The notes: generated by a model not told the origin, from the sequence alone. Shown: positions 8,904-17,557, numbered from the stretch's first letter. The stretch is 64,000 nucleotides of DNA from DALYJJ01 sp033763935 (GCA_033763935.1 JANRJO010000056.1:3228-67227); one strand, 5' to 3'. Program-made: numbers and translations.

Positions 8904-10499
8904 GTGCCCGCGTGCAGGCAATGTGGCAAGCCGCTCCCGCTGCTGAGCAGGGCGGCGGAGGGAGAGTTCTGCTGCGAGGCACATCGCATGGAGTTCTTAG
9001 AGAAGTACGACCTGCGCGGCCTGGACCGCCTGCTCAAGAAGGCTCTTGGCGACGAGACGGGAGGGGCTGGTCCGCTGGCATCCGCGACGGCGATCGCGGA
9101 GCCCGCCCTGCCGCCGGCGGAGGAAACGAGTCTTGGCGGGTCGATCCGAGCACTGGGAGAAGCGCTACGGATCCAGCACGAGCTGATTGAGCCCGAGGAG
9201 GAGAGTGAGGCCGGGAGCGGCGAGCGGCCCGCCGAAGGCGAGGCGCCCGTGCCAAGGAGGCCGCGAGCGGTGGCGATGGCGTTGGGCCGGGCCGCCGTGA
9301 CTGTTCGCGGGCTGGCGCCAGACGGGGTTTGGTCATTGTACGCGCTACCGGAATGGCGGGAGTGGGGCGGGCTCGATATCGAACGGGAAGAGCGCCGGCA
9401 AGAGGCGCCCTTGGAGCCTTTGGCCGTTCCCCGACGGGGCGGCCGCGCGGTGGTGACCGTTGCGGCGGTGCGGCCGGCGCCAAAGCCGACGAGGGAGGTG
9501 AGGAGCGTACCGCCGGCGGCGCTGCGTCTTCACGTTCCGCGGCACACGGCGCTCCCGCTCCGGCGGCGCATTGCGCTGGCCCTGAGCGGGGAGGCGCCGG
9601 CGGTGGTGGAAGGGAAGAAAGCGGCGGCGCGCGATCCCTTTGAGGCGACGGCACTGCGGCCGGTCGTCCCTGCGGCGGCCACAGCGGCGCACGCGGGCGT
9701 GGCTGACCCGGCTGAGGCCTGTCCTCCGGCGGCGAAGGAGGAGCGGCCCGTGCCGACTCTCGTGACGGCGCCGGTAGCGGCTCCCATGGCGGCGCCCGTG
9801 ACAGCGCCGCTGGCGGCGCCGGCGGAAGTTTCGATCGGCGAACTCGCGGGCCAGGGGAACCTCCTGTCGAGAATTCCCATGGCGGCTTGGGCCGGCGCGG
9901 CGATTCTGGCGATATTGCTGACGGCCGGGTACCTGGTGTTCAAGCCGGGATCCGTGAAAAAGCCGAAACAGACGGACGTAGCGGTTGCGGCGCCGATTGC
10001 AATGGGAGGGGTGGCATGGCTCCAGGAGACCCCCGAAGGATCCAGTGCGCGCGAGCGCGGACTCCAGTTCTCGTTGTACCGGCCTTCCATGGCGCTTTCG
10101 GATTACCGGGTTGAATTCGAAGGCGAGGTGGAGAGCAAAGGTCTGGGGTGGGTGATGCGATTCAAGGATTCGAAGAACTACTACGCGATGAAGATTCAGA
10201 CGTCGCGGCCAGGCGATGCGCACGGGGCAGTCTTTGTGCGCTACGCCGTGGTAGGCGGCGAAGAGGTGGACCGTTTTGAACTGCCGCTGGCGCACAAGGT
10301 GCGGGCGGGCTCGAAGGTGAAGGTGCGTGTGGACGCAAAGGGACCGCGGCTCATCACCAGCGTACAGGGCCAGGCGGTTAATGAGTGGAGCGATACGAAG
10401 CTCAAGACGGGCGGGTTCGGGTTTCTGAACACGCGCGAGGAACGGGCCCGCATCGTTCAGGTGCGACTTTCCTTCTTCAAGGGCGCGAGCGTGCAATGA
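8904..10499 (+). CDS. Zinc-ribbon membrane protein with C-terminal lectin-like domain
   Basis: 531 residues. Residues 4-26 hold a cysteine ribbon (CRQCGK then FCCEAHR). A long Ala/Pro/Arg-rich low-complexity region reaches about residue 320. A single transmembrane helix follows (MAAWAGAAILAILLTAGYLVF). The C-terminal 170 residues (from about GVAWLQETP) resemble the concanavalin-like fold of DUF1080/LamG-type domains, with DYRVEFEGEV and YYAMKIQ strands. The GTG start follows AAGGAG. The next gene, a TPR protein, starts in its stop codon, so they form an operon. Function unknown; a cell-envelope sensor or scaffold is a guess. Confidence 0.75.
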   Translation: MPACRQCGKPLPLLSRAAEGEFCCEAHRMEFLEKYDLRGLDRLLKKALGDETGGAGPLASATAIAEPALPPAEETSLGGSIRALGEALRIQHELIEPEEESEAGSGERPAEGEAPVPRRPRAVAMALGRAAVTVRGLAPDGVWSLYALPEWREWGGLDIEREERRQEAPLEPLAVPRRGGRAVVTVAAVRPAPKPTREVRSVPPAALRLHVPRHTALPLRRRIALALSGEAPAVVEGKKAAARDPFEATALRPVVPAAATAAHAGVADPAEACPPAAKEERPVPTLVTAPVAAPMAAPVTAPLAAPAEVSIGELAGQGNLLSRIPMAAWAGAAILAILLTAGYLVFKPGSVKKPKQTDVAVAAPIAMGGVAWLQETPEGSSARERGLQFSLYRPSMALSDYRVEFEGEVESKGLGWVMRFKDSKNYYAMKIQTSRPGDAHGAVFVRYAVVGGEEVDRFELPLAHKVRAGSKVKVRVDAKGPRLITSVQGQAVNEWSDTKLKTGGFGFLNTREERARIVQVRLSFFKGASVQ

Positions 10500-12151
10500 G
10501 CGAGAAAACGAACCAGGTAGCGTGGTATATCGACAACGACTTAGTAGAGGCGTTGCTGAGGGGAGAGGCGGCAGGGCCGCAGGCGGAAGTGACTCCAGCG
10601 GCGGCGCCGAACCTCGGCAAGGCGGTGGCGCTGCACCAGGATGGGCGAACGCACGAGGCGCTGAAGGAGCTGTCGGCGGGCATCGAGAGCGGGCAACGGG
10701 CCGACGAACTCTGGGCAGCGCAGGGGCACATCCTGTTTGAGACGCAGAAGTACGAAGAGGCGCTGGCGTGCTACCAGAAGGCGCTGGCGGAGGGAGAGAG
10801 TCCTGGTGTCTCGGCGTTCAATTCCGGGGCTTGTCTGGCCAGGCTGCGCCGCTGGCCGGAAGCGGCGGCGGCTTTTTCGGCCTCGCTCGAGCGGGATCCG
10901 GAGCGGGTATCGGCGCAGGTTGGCCTGGGAATCGCGCGGCTGTACCTGGGACAAACAGAAGCGGCTCTGGCCTCGTTCGAACGCGCGCTGGAGAGGCAGC
11001 CAGGCCACCCGGGGGGCCGGTTCGGAAAGGCGGTGGGGCTGCACCTGATGAAGCGCTTCGCCGACGCGCTGGAAATCTACGAGACGCTGTTGGCGGAGAA
11101 CCCGGAATCGGAGGAGCTGTTGGGCAACGCGGTTGCCGCGGGCGTCGGGCTGGCGGATTCTGAGCGGACGCGCGAGTACGCCGAGCGGCTGCAGAAGCTG
11201 CGGCCGCAATCGCGGACGGCGCTCGAAGGGCTGGCCTCAGCGGCACTGGTGCGCGAGGATCACGCGGCGGCGGCACGCTACTGCGCGCAACTGGTTGAGA
11301 CAAATCCGAAGCAGCCGGAGGCCTGGTACAACCTTGCGGTGGCGAACCACCGGCTGGGGCAGTTGCCACAGGCGATGCAGGCGTACGGGCAGGCGCTGAT
11401 CGTACAACCGGAGTTTCCGGAGGCTCGCGCGGGTTACGCGCTGGTGCTCCAGGAGCAGGGGGACCTGGACGGCGCGTGGGACTCGTATCAGAAGCTGAAA
11501 GAGATGTCACCGGGCTGGACAATCCCGGCGTGGAACCTAGCGGTGCTGGCGGAACAGCGGGGGGACGCGGAGACGGCCGAGAGTCTGTACCGGCAGGTGG
11601 TGGAGAGCCAACCGGAGCGGGGCGATGCGTGGTTCCGGATTGGCTGTCTGCGATTGGACTGCGGGGATGCAGCGGCGGCCGCGGAGGCGTTTGAAGCCTG
11701 CGTGGCGCAGAAGGCGTTGTGGCCGGAGGCGCTGTTGAATCTCGGCATTTCCTACGCCAAACTGGGGCGGTTGGCGGAGGCGCGGACGTCGCTCGAGAAA
11801 GCAGCGGCGTGCGAGCCCGCGTCGGAGGAGGCGCTCCGGGCGCTGACGACGGTGGCGATCGATCAGGGAGACTATGAGGCCGCCCGGCAGGCGCGCGCGA
11901 GGTTATCGGCGCTGGGCGATGCCTCGCCCGAACTCACGTACAACCTGGCTCTGCTGGCCCACAACAGCGGACGGCTGGAGGAAGCGGTGGCCGGGTACCG
12001 GGCGGCCCTCGATGTGCGCGGGGACTTCGCTGAAGCCAGGGTGAATCTCGGTCACGCCTTGCACGACATGGGGCAGGAAGAAGATGCCCGGCGTCTGTGG
12101 CGAGAGGCGATCGAACAGCAGCCCGAACTTGCGGCGCCGTACTTCAACTAA
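10496..12151 (+). CDS. Tetratricopeptide repeat protein (551 aa)
   Basis: Almost the whole protein from about residue 35 consists of TPR units of 34 residues, recognisable by repeated W/Y-x2-L/I-G-x3-Y and A-x4-A-x-P positions. Examples are EAWYNLAVANHRLGQLP and EALLNLGISYAKLGRL. I count roughly 13-15 units. No membrane helix or enzyme domain is seen, so it is a protein-interaction scaffold. The ATG at 10496 overlaps the upstream stop (ATGA); a longer frame upstream was rejected for that reason. It probably works with the membrane protein encoded just before it. It ends 4 bases before a strong hairpin. Confidence 0.9.
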   Translation: MSEKTNQVAWYIDNDLVEALLRGEAAGPQAEVTPAAAPNLGKAVALHQDGRTHEALKELSAGIESGQRADELWAAQGHILFETQKYEEALACYQKALAEGESPGVSAFNSGACLARLRRWPEAAAAFSASLERDPERVSAQVGLGIARLYLGQTEAALASFERALERQPGHPGGRFGKAVGLHLMKRFADALEIYETLLAENPESEELLGNAVAAGVGLADSERTREYAERLQKLRPQSRTALEGLASAALVREDHAAAARYCAQLVETNPKQPEAWYNLAVANHRLGQLPQAMQAYGQALIVQPEFPEARAGYALVLQEQGDLDGAWDSYQKLKEMSPGWTIPAWNLAVLAEQRGDAETAESLYRQVVESQPERGDAWFRIGCLRLDCGDAAAAAEAFEACVAQKALWPEALLNLGISYAKLGRLAEARTSLEKAAACEPASEEALRALTTVAIDQGDYEAARQARARLSALGDASPELTYNLALLAHNSGRLEEAVAGYRAALDVRGDFAEARVNLGHALHDMGQEEDARRLWREAIEQQPELAAPYFN

Positions 12152-12154
12152 AAA

Positions 12155-12179
12155 AAGCGCCGGCTATTCGCCGGCGCTT
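12155..12179 (-). terminator. Intrinsic terminator of the ribosomal protein cluster
   Basis: AAGCGCCGGC (12155-12164) and GCCGGCGCTT (12170-12179) form a perfect 10-base stem with a 5-base loop. On the minus strand it is followed by a run of T (the A-run at 12150-12156), as expected for termination after rplI. On the plus strand it sits directly after the TPR gene stop but has no T-run, so it works best for the minus strand. Confidence 0.87.
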
Positions 12180-12210
12180 GCGTCAGACTAACCAGAAAAA
12201 TCGAGTCAGC

Positions 12211-12657
12211 CTACTCTTCCTTGATGACGTTCACGGTGATCTCGGCCGTGACGCCGCGGTGCAGGCGGACGGGAACCTTGTGTTCGCCGAGGGTGCGAAT
12301 CGGCTCGTCGAGCTGGATCTTGCGACGGTCGATCGTGTAGTTCTGCCGCTCCAGCAGCTCCGCCACGTCCTTGGCCGTGACCGATCCGAAGAGCTGATCC
12401 TGCTCGCCGACCTTCTGCGCGATGGTGACGGTGACGCCGTTCAGCATCTTCGCCAACTCCTGCGCATCGCCTTCGAGCTTCGCTTCCTTGCGCAGGTGCG
12501 CCTGGCGCTCCTGCTCAACGATCTTCTTGTTGGCGTCGGTGGCAAGCACCGCGAGCTTCTTGGGCAGGAGGAAATTGCGCGCATAGCCGGGGGCGACCTT
12601 CACGATCTGGCCGCGGTGCCCGAGCTTCTCGACATCATCCCTGAGAATGACTTCCAT
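12211..12657 (-). CDS. rplI: 50S ribosomal protein bL9
   Basis: 148 residues, the normal length for bL9, which binds 23S rRNA domain V near the base of the L1 stalk. The N-terminal domain shows MEVILRDDVEKLGHRG and VKVAPGYARNFLLPKKLA, followed by the long connecting helix (KKIVEQERQAHL) and the C-terminal domain. It is the last gene of the minus-strand cluster, downstream of rpsF and rpsR as in most bacteria, and is followed by the terminator at 12155-12179. Confidence 0.98.
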   Translation of the reverse strand: MEVILRDDVEKLGHRGQIVKVAPGYARNFLLPKKLAVLATDANKKIVEQERQAHLRKEAKLEGDAQELAKMLNGVTVTIAQKVGEQDQLFGSVTAKDVAELLERQNYTIDRRKIQLDEPIRTLGEHKVPVRLHRGVTAEITVNVIKEE

Positions 12658-12678
12658 GGCTGATGAATCCTCCTTCCT

Positions 12679-12996
12679 CTATGCCGACGCCGCGAAGGGC
12701 AGCAGGGCGATGTTGCGCGCCTGCTTGATGGCTTCGCTCAACCGGCGCTGGTGCGGCGCACACACGCCGGAGATCCGGCGGGGCGTGATCTTGCCGCGCT
12801 CGCTGATGTAGTTCGACAACATCTTCACGTCCTTGTAGTTGATGTCGTCGATCTTGTCTACGCAGAACCGGCAGACCTTCTTGCGCCGGAAATACTGCTT
12901 CTTGCCCCCCATGGCCTTATCGCCGCCGGTGGGGCGTTGGGAGGCGCTGACGGGACGGCCGCCGCCGCTCCTGGGTTGTTGCTGTTGTTCCGCCAT
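12679..12996 (-). CDS. rpsR: 30S ribosomal protein bS18
   Basis: 105 residues. The conserved core is at the C-terminal two thirds: FRRKKVCRFC, then IDDINYKDVKMLSNYISERGKI and PRRISGVCAPHQRRLSEAIKQAR. The first 25 residues (glutamine/glycine-rich) are an extension beyond the family core. The two cysteines of VCRFC are the form usually linked to zinc-type (C+) ribosomal proteins. It lies 9 bases after rpsF; bS18 and bS6 bind 16S rRNA as a pair. Confidence 0.98.
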   Translation of the reverse strand: MAEQQQQPRSGGGRPVSASQRPTGGDKAMGGKKQYFRRKKVCRFCVDKIDDINYKDVKMLSNYISERGKITPRRISGVCAPHQRRLSEAIKQARNIALLPFAASA

Positions 12997-13005
12997 GGTG
13001 ATTCT

Positions 13006-13434
13006 CTACCCTTCCCTCTCTTCCGCAGCGGCAGCCTGCGCCATCATCTGCTCCATGCCGGGAACGCCGGGCGCCGCGGCGGCGGGCGCCGGTTTGCGGG
13101 CGGCGCGCTTCTCGCGCTGCTTGCGGCGCTTTTCGATCTTCTTGAGCTTTTCGTCAATGCGGACGGTGAGGAACTTCAGCACCAGGTCCGACACGCGCAG
13201 ACGGCGCTCCAGTTCGCGCACCGCTTCCGGCTGTGCCTTGAACACCAGGAGCACATAGAAGCCTTCGTCGCGCTTCTCCACGCGGTAGGCGAGTTTGCGC
13301 ACGCCCCACCGCTCCTCTTTCTCGATCGTGCCGCCGCCGTTGGTAATGATCGGCCGCAACTGATCGAGGAGAGCATTGATTTCCTCTTCGGCCGCGTCGG
13401 GCCGGAGGATGAACAACTCCTCGTAGATTCTCAT
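13006..13434 (-). CDS. rpsF: 30S ribosomal protein bS6
   Basis: 142 residues. The family core is MRIYEELFILRPDAAEEEINALL at the N-terminus, then WGVRKLAYRVEKRDEGFYVLLVF and the final strand SDLVLKFLTVRIDE. A C-terminal tail of about 45 residues (Lys/Arg-rich, then Ala/Pro-rich, ending near MMAQAAAAEE) goes beyond the usual 95-100 residues. The tail is common in some phyla and of unknown role. The start overlaps the pth stop by 4 bases. Confidence 0.98.
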   Translation of the reverse strand: MRIYEELFILRPDAAEEEINALLDQLRPIITNGGGTIEKEERWGVRKLAYRVEKRDEGFYVLLVFKAQPEAVRELERRLRVSDLVLKFLTVRIDEKLKKIEKRRKQREKRAARKPAPAAAAPGVPGMEQMMAQAAAAEEREG

Positions 13435-14042
13435 TCTTCCTTCTTCTCGTTTGAGCCCTGGGCGCGACGATTACAACGGGTCATGGCCTTTTCGACGCCC
13501 TCGGCAAGTATGGATTCGACTGCCAACGCCGCAGCGTCCAGCAGCTCATCCAACTCTTTCTCCTGCGCCTTGCCAATCTTCGACAGCACGTAACCGGCGC
13601 CGTCTCGAAGAGCGTGGCCAGGATGAATTCCCAGGCGAACCCGGGCAAATTCGTTCGTCTTCACGCAACGGATGACATCCATCACGCCGTGATGACCGGC
13701 GGCCGACCCATTGGGCCGGATGCGCAACGAACCCCATGGCAGGTCCAACTCGTCGTAGACAAGCACGAGCCGTTCCGGCGGAATCGAACTCTTCTCGAGC
13801 AGGCTCTTCACCGACTGGCCGCTGACGTTCATGTACGTCTGCGGTTTGGCGAGCACGACCTGCGACTCGCCGATCCTGCCCGAACCAACCAGCGCCATCG
13901 ACTCTTTCCGCGTGACGCGGATGGAATGGCGCGCGGCCAACCGGTCCACCACCAGGAATCCCAGGTTGTGGAAGGTGCGCTCGTACTCGGCTCCGGGATT
14001 GCCCAAACCGACGATGAGCGCACTTTCGAAGACCGGCGGCAA
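13431..14042 (-). CDS. pth: Peptidyl-tRNA hydrolase
   Basis: A 203-residue enzyme that cleaves the ester bond of peptidyl-tRNAs that have dropped off ribosomes. The signatures are complete: LIVGLGNPGAEYERTFHNLGF with the catalytic His (about residue 25), KPQTYMNVSG, and YDELDLPWG with the catalytic Asp. The GSAAGHHGV loop binds the tRNA acceptor. It lies 3 bases from rplY and overlaps rpsF, the conserved rplY-pth-rpsF order. Confidence 0.97.
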   Translation of the reverse strand: MPPVFESALIVGLGNPGAEYERTFHNLGFLVVDRLAARHSIRVTRKESMALVGSGRIGESQVVLAKPQTYMNVSGQSVKSLLEKSSIPPERLVLVYDELDLPWGSLRIRPNGSAAGHHGVMDVIRCVKTNEFARVRLGIHPGHALRDGAGYVLSKIGKAQEKELDELLDAAALAVESILAEGVEKAMTRCNRRAQGSNEKKEE

Positions 14043-14045
14043 GCG

Positions 14046-14723
14046 TTACTTCTTCTTCTCGTCGGCGGCGCCTTCCTCTTCCTTCTTGCCCTTCTTGATG
14101 ACTTCGGGCTCGGCAGGGGCGGCAGCGCCCTCGGCTCCGGCGGCAGCCTCGTCAGTAGCGGCGGCGCGAAGGGCAACCACATGGACGACGACCAGGTCCG
14201 GCGTGGAGAGCAGTTTCATCGAGCCGGCGAGCGGCACGTCGGCGGCACGGATGCCCTGGCCGATCTTGAGCTCGGTGACATCCATGTTGAACGCCTCTGG
14301 AATGTCGTCCGGCAAGCACTCGATTTCGATCTCGCGATTGACGACTTCGAGCAGGCCGCCCTCGGTCTTCACGCCGAAGGGTTCGCCGTGGAGGTGCACG
14401 GGCACCTTCACGTGGAGGCGCTTGGTCAGGTCGATACGTTTCAGGTCAACGTGGAGCAGGCTGCCCTTGACGGGATGGTGCTGCCAGTCGACAACCATGG
14501 CGGGCGTCGTGGAGCCGTTGATCTGGACGTTGAAAATCGTGTTATGGCCGGTGGCGCTGTGAAGGATTTTGTTGATCTCTTTGGGGCTGACCTTGACTGC
14601 AACCGGGTCCTGGCCGGCGCCGTAGACGATGGCCGGGATATTGCCTGCCGCGCGCATGCGGATGGCTTCGTTCTTGCCGCGCGAGTCGCGCGGCTCCGCT
14701 ACCACTGTGATGTCTTTTCTCAT
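14046..14723 (-). CDS. rplY: 50S ribosomal protein bL25, Ctc/TL5 form
   Basis: 225 residues, the long two-domain Ctc form rather than the 94-residue E. coli form. The N-terminal 5S rRNA-binding domain shows REPRDSRGKNEAIRMRAAGNIPA and VYGAGQDPVAV. The TL5 C-terminal domain shows VPVHLHGEPFGVK, ECLPDDIPEAFNMDVTEL and VVVHV. An Ala/Glu/Lys-rich tail ends the protein (KKGKKEEEG). It sits between prs and pth in the classic cluster. Confidence 0.97.
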   Translation of the reverse strand: MRKDITVVAEPRDSRGKNEAIRMRAAGNIPAIVYGAGQDPVAVKVSPKEINKILHSATGHNTIFNVQINGSTTPAMVVDWQHHPVKGSLLHVDLKRIDLTKRLHVKVPVHLHGEPFGVKTEGGLLEVVNREIEIECLPDDIPEAFNMDVTELKIGQGIRAADVPLAGSMKLLSTPDLVVVHVVALRAAATDEAAAGAEGAAAPAEPEVIKKGKKEEEGAADEKKK

Positions 14724-14784
14724 TCCTGATTCCCTTTCCGGGCCACCGCCGCGGCGGTGCGATTCCCGGGTCCCGGTTCCTTTA

Positions 14785-15729
14785 CTAAACGAATAGAGTA
14801 CTGACGGAGGTTTCTTCGTGGATCGACTGGATGGCCCGCGCCAGCAAAGGGGCGACCGAGAGCGAGCGGATACGGCTGCACGCCAAGGCCTCCTCCTGAA
14901 GCGGGATGGAATTGGTCAAAACCACCTCTTCTAACTCCGAACTACCGATTCTCTCCACCGCCGGTCCGCTGAGGACGGCGTGGGTGGCGCAAGCCCGCAC
15001 CGACAACGCACCGGCACGCTTCAGCGCTTCCGCGCCTTTGACCAGCGTCCCGGCGGTATCGATCAGGTCGTCCACCATCAAACAATGCCTGCCTTCCACC
15101 TCGCCGATGATGTGCATGATCTCGGCGACATTCACCTGTTCGCGGCGCTTGTCGATGATCGCCAGCGGCGCCTCCAGCCGTTTGGCGAAGGCACGCGCGC
15201 GTTCCACACCGCCCGCATCGGGGCTCACAACCACCAGACCGTCGATCTGCAGGCCACGGATGTAGTCGATGAAGACCGGCGTAGCGAACAGATGATCGAC
15301 CGGAATGTCGAAGAAACCCTGAATTTGCGCGGCGTGAAGATCCAGCGCCAACACACGATCGGCACCCGCGGTTTCGAAGAGACTCGCCACCAGCTTTGCC
15401 GATATCGGCACACGCGGCCGGTCCTTGCGGTCCTGCCGGGCGTACCCATAATAGGGTAACACTGCGGTGATCCGGTCCGCACTGGCGCGCTTGAGGGCGT
15501 CGATCATGAAGAGGATCTCCATGATGTGGCGGTCGACCGGATTGCAGGTGGACTGGATGACGAAGACATCCGCCCCGCGCACGTTCTCCTCGATCTGGAG
15601 GTGGATCTCGCCGTCTGAAAACGCCGTGACTTTAGCCTGCGCGAGCTCGCAGCCGAGGTGCACGCAGATTTCGCCTGCCAGGCCGGGGTTGGCGTTTCCC
15701 GTGAGGACTTTGAGTCGATCGAATTTCAT
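14785..15729 (-). CDS. prs: Ribose-phosphate pyrophosphokinase
   Basis: 314 residues, the normal length for class I PRPP synthase, which makes PRPP from ribose 5-phosphate and ATP. Visible are TGNANPGLAGEI at the N-terminus, the FVIQSTCNPV and PYYGYARQDRK segments of the ATP site, the DLHAAQIQGFF metal site, VVSPDAGGVERAR, and the PRPP loop MVDDLIDTAGTL. The start at 15729 (MKFDRLKVLTG) was preferred over in-frame starts up to 15795 because its ATG overlaps the ispE stop as ATGA and gives family length. PRPP made here feeds apt in the same cluster. Confidence 0.97.
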   Translation of the reverse strand: MKFDRLKVLTGNANPGLAGEICVHLGCELAQAKVTAFSDGEIHLQIEENVRGADVFVIQSTCNPVDRHIMEILFMIDALKRASADRITAVLPYYGYARQDRKDRPRVPISAKLVASLFETAGADRVLALDLHAAQIQGFFDIPVDHLFATPVFIDYIRGLQIDGLVVVSPDAGGVERARAFAKRLEAPLAIIDKRREQVNVAEIMHIIGEVEGRHCLMVDDLIDTAGTLVKGAEALKRAGALSVRACATHAVLSGPAVERIGSSELEEVVLTNSIPLQEEALACSRIRSLSVAPLLARAIQSIHEETSVSTLFV

Positions 15730-16676
15730 CTCGAGTACCGGCTGAGAGGCGGCCATTCGTTTCCCGTTGTGTGCGGCGCGAGTGCTCGGCGCCAAAGCTG
15801 TTGATACCGGCGGCGGGCGACAGCCTTCACCGCGAACGTCGAACCGGGGGCAAGAGCGTCCGCCGCGCGCTGAAGTTCGGCGGCAGACCGAAACACAGCG
15901 AAGACGGACGACCCGCTGCCGGACATCATGGCCGTTTCAGCGCCGAGCCGCAGGAGCCTCTTCTTAAGCTTCCGAAGGTCGGGGTAAGCGGCGAAGACGG
16001 GCGCTTCAAAGTCATTGTGCCCGCTTGCCGCCGGACCTGGAGACAGTCCTCCACTGTGGCTCCAAACGAAACGCCGGAAACTACTTAGCGTATGTGACAA
16101 CGCAGTGAAAGTCAAACCTCGGTGGAGCGAACGATAGGCCTCGGCGGTGGAGACATGGACGCCGGGTGCGGCGAGGAGAATCGGCCCCAGGCGCGCATCA
16201 GGCAAGGGGTAGAGTTCTTCTCCGCGCCCCAGCCCCACTGCAGTCCCGCCGTAAAGGAAGAAGGGCACGTCGCTGCCCAGGGAGGCGGCGAGTTGTTCGA
16301 GTTGGGCGGGCGGCAGCGGGCGGCCCGTGAGGACCGGCAGCGCAAGGAGGACAGCCGCCGCGTCGGAGGAGCCCCCGCCGAGGCCGGAGCCCATGGGAAT
16401 GCGCTTGGTGAGGGCGATCCGGACTTCGCCCTTCGCGTTGGAGGCTTCGAGCACGGCGCGGACGGCCTGTTCAGCCAGGTTGTTCGGGATGTCGGGTTCG
16501 CTTTGGGTAATGATGACGGTCTGGCGCCCCGGCGTGAACGCGAGCTCGATGCGGTCGGCGAGCGAGATGGTCTGGAAGACGGTACGAAGCTCGTGGTAAC
16601 CGTCGGGGCGTTTGTGGAGAACGCGGAGGTCGAGGTTGAGCTTCGCGAGCGCGGCGAGTCTTGCTTGTCGGGTCAC
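15726..16676 (-). CDS. ispE: 4-diphosphocytidyl-2-C-methyl-D-erythritol kinase
   Basis: A 316-residue GHMP kinase of the MEP isoprenoid pathway. The N-terminus has AKLNLDLRVLHKRPDGYHELRT (the usual AKINL form). The ATP loop is IPMGSGLGGGSSDAAAVLLAL (split near residue 95) and the third GHMP motif is MSGSGSSVFAVF. It lies 8 bases after apt and overlaps prs by 4 bases. The ispE-prs link is common in bacteria. Confidence 0.95.
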   Translation of the reverse strand: MTRQARLAALAKLNLDLRVLHKRPDGYHELRTVFQTISLADRIELAFTPGRQTVIITQSEPDIPNNLAEQAVRAVLEASNAKGEVRIALTKRIPMGSGLGGGSSDAAAVLLALPVLTGRPLPPAQLEQLAASLGSDVPFFLYGGTAVGLGRGEELYPLPDARLGPILLAAPGVHVSTAEAYRSLHRGLTFTALSHTLSSFRRFVWSHSGGLSPGPAASGHNDFEAPVFAAYPDLRKLKKRLLRLGAETAMMSGSGSSVFAVFRSAAELQRAADALAPGSTFAVKAVARRRYQQLWRRALAPHTTGNEWPPLSRYSR

Positions 16677-16684
16677 TGCTGGCG

Positions 16685-17215
16685 CTAGTAGTGGATCAGC
16701 GAGTGGACGTCGTATCGGGCGAGTTTGCCGCGGCCTTTGAGGAAGTCGAGTTCGATAACGAACCCAAGCCCGGCGACCGTGCCGCCGAGTCCCTCGACGA
16801 GCGAGGCGACAGCGGAAGCGGTGCCCCCGGTGGCGAGGACATCGTCGATGATGAGAATCCGCTGCCCGGGCTGGATGGCGTCGGTGTGGATCTCCAGGCG
16901 GTCCTTGCCATATTCGAGGTCGTACTCGACGAAGGTCGTTTTCGACGGCAGCTTCTTCGGCTTGCGCACGGGGATGAAGCCGGTGCCGAGCGCGTAGGCA
17001 AGGGTGGGTGCAAAGAAGAAGCCGCGGGCTTCGATGCCGATGATGGCGTCCGCCTGGATGCTCTGGTAGTGGGCCTTCAGCGCGTCGATTACCGACCGCC
17101 AGCCCTCGGGGTCCTTCAGCAAAGTGGTGATATCGAAGAAGTTGATGCCGGGCTTCGGGAAGTCGGGCACCTCGCGAATGAGGCGCTTCAGGTCGATCAT
17201 CGGTTGGGGGGTCAT
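16685..17215 (-). CDS. apt: Adenine phosphoribosyltransferase
   Basis: A 176-residue purine salvage enzyme converting adenine and PRPP to AMP. Motifs are VPDFPKPGINFFDIT near the N-terminus, GIEARGFFFAP, and the PRPP loop ILIIDDVLATGGTA (about residue 125). The start at 17215 gives family length; an internal ATG at 17200 (MIDLKRLI) is an alternative. TAAAAT lies about 25 bases upstream and could be a -10 element for the whole apt-to-rplI unit. Confidence 0.95.
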   Translation of the reverse strand: MTPQPMIDLKRLIREVPDFPKPGINFFDITTLLKDPEGWRSVIDALKAHYQSIQADAIIGIEARGFFFAPTLAYALGTGFIPVRKPKKLPSKTTFVEYDLEYGKDRLEIHTDAIQPGQRILIIDDVLATGGTASAVASLVEGLGGTVAGLGFVIELDFLKGRGKLARYDVHSLIHY

Positions 17216-17257
17216 TCGGATATCTGGGGGAACTCCCTATTTTATCACCCGGCTGGC

Positions 17258-17536
17258 TTACTCGATGAGAAAACCCGCCACGCTTTCGGGCGCGGCCTCA
17301 CGCTCTTCGACGGCGCGCACGTCGGCCCAGCGCGGGCCTTCGTGGAGACGGCCGCCGAGTTCGGCGAGCTGCGCGGGGGCGCCGAGGGCGTACACCTCGA
17401 CGCGGCCGTCCTCCAGGTTCTTCGCGTAGCCGCGAACGCCGATCTCCGCCGCGGCGCGCTGGACGAAGTAGCGGAAACCCACGCCCTGCACACGGCCGCT
17501 CACGAACCACCGCCTGGCCTGTTTCGCTGCACCCAC
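17258..17536 (-). CDS. acyP: Acylphosphatase
   Basis: A 92-residue cytosolic enzyme that hydrolyses acyl phosphates such as acetyl phosphate. The phosphate loop is SGRVQGVGFRYFV with the catalytic Arg (about residue 22), and the catalytic Asn is in YAKNLEDGRVEV (about residue 40). The start is GTG at 17536 with no Shine-Dalgarno; a CATAAT box ends 8 bases before it. Only 21 bases separate it from the divergent hemB start. It may head the apt-to-rplI cluster, with a 42-base gap to apt. Confidence 0.93.
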   Translation of the reverse strand: MGAAKQARRWFVSGRVQGVGFRYFVQRAAAEIGVRGYAKNLEDGRVEVYALGAPAQLAELGGRLHEGPRWADVRAVEEREAAPESVAGFLIE

Positions 17537-17540
17537 GGCT

Positions 17541-17550
17541 TACTATTATG
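17541..17550. promoter_or_regulatory. Overlapping divergent -10 elements (acyP / hemB)
   Basis: In the 21-base gap between acyP and hemB, the ten bases TACTATTATG contain TATTAT on the plus strand (17544-17549, 8 bases before the hemB ATG). On the minus strand they contain CATAAT (17550-17545, 8 bases before the acyP GTG). A single symmetric -10 region could fire both ways and give leaderless messages. This is inferred from sequence; no -35 consensus is evident. Confidence 0.45.
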
Positions 17551-17557
17551 GCTGTAT

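Noticed and set aside
16661..17557. Long upstream extension of the hemB frame
   Set aside because: It runs antisense through apt and acyP; the hemB family N-terminus begins at 17558.
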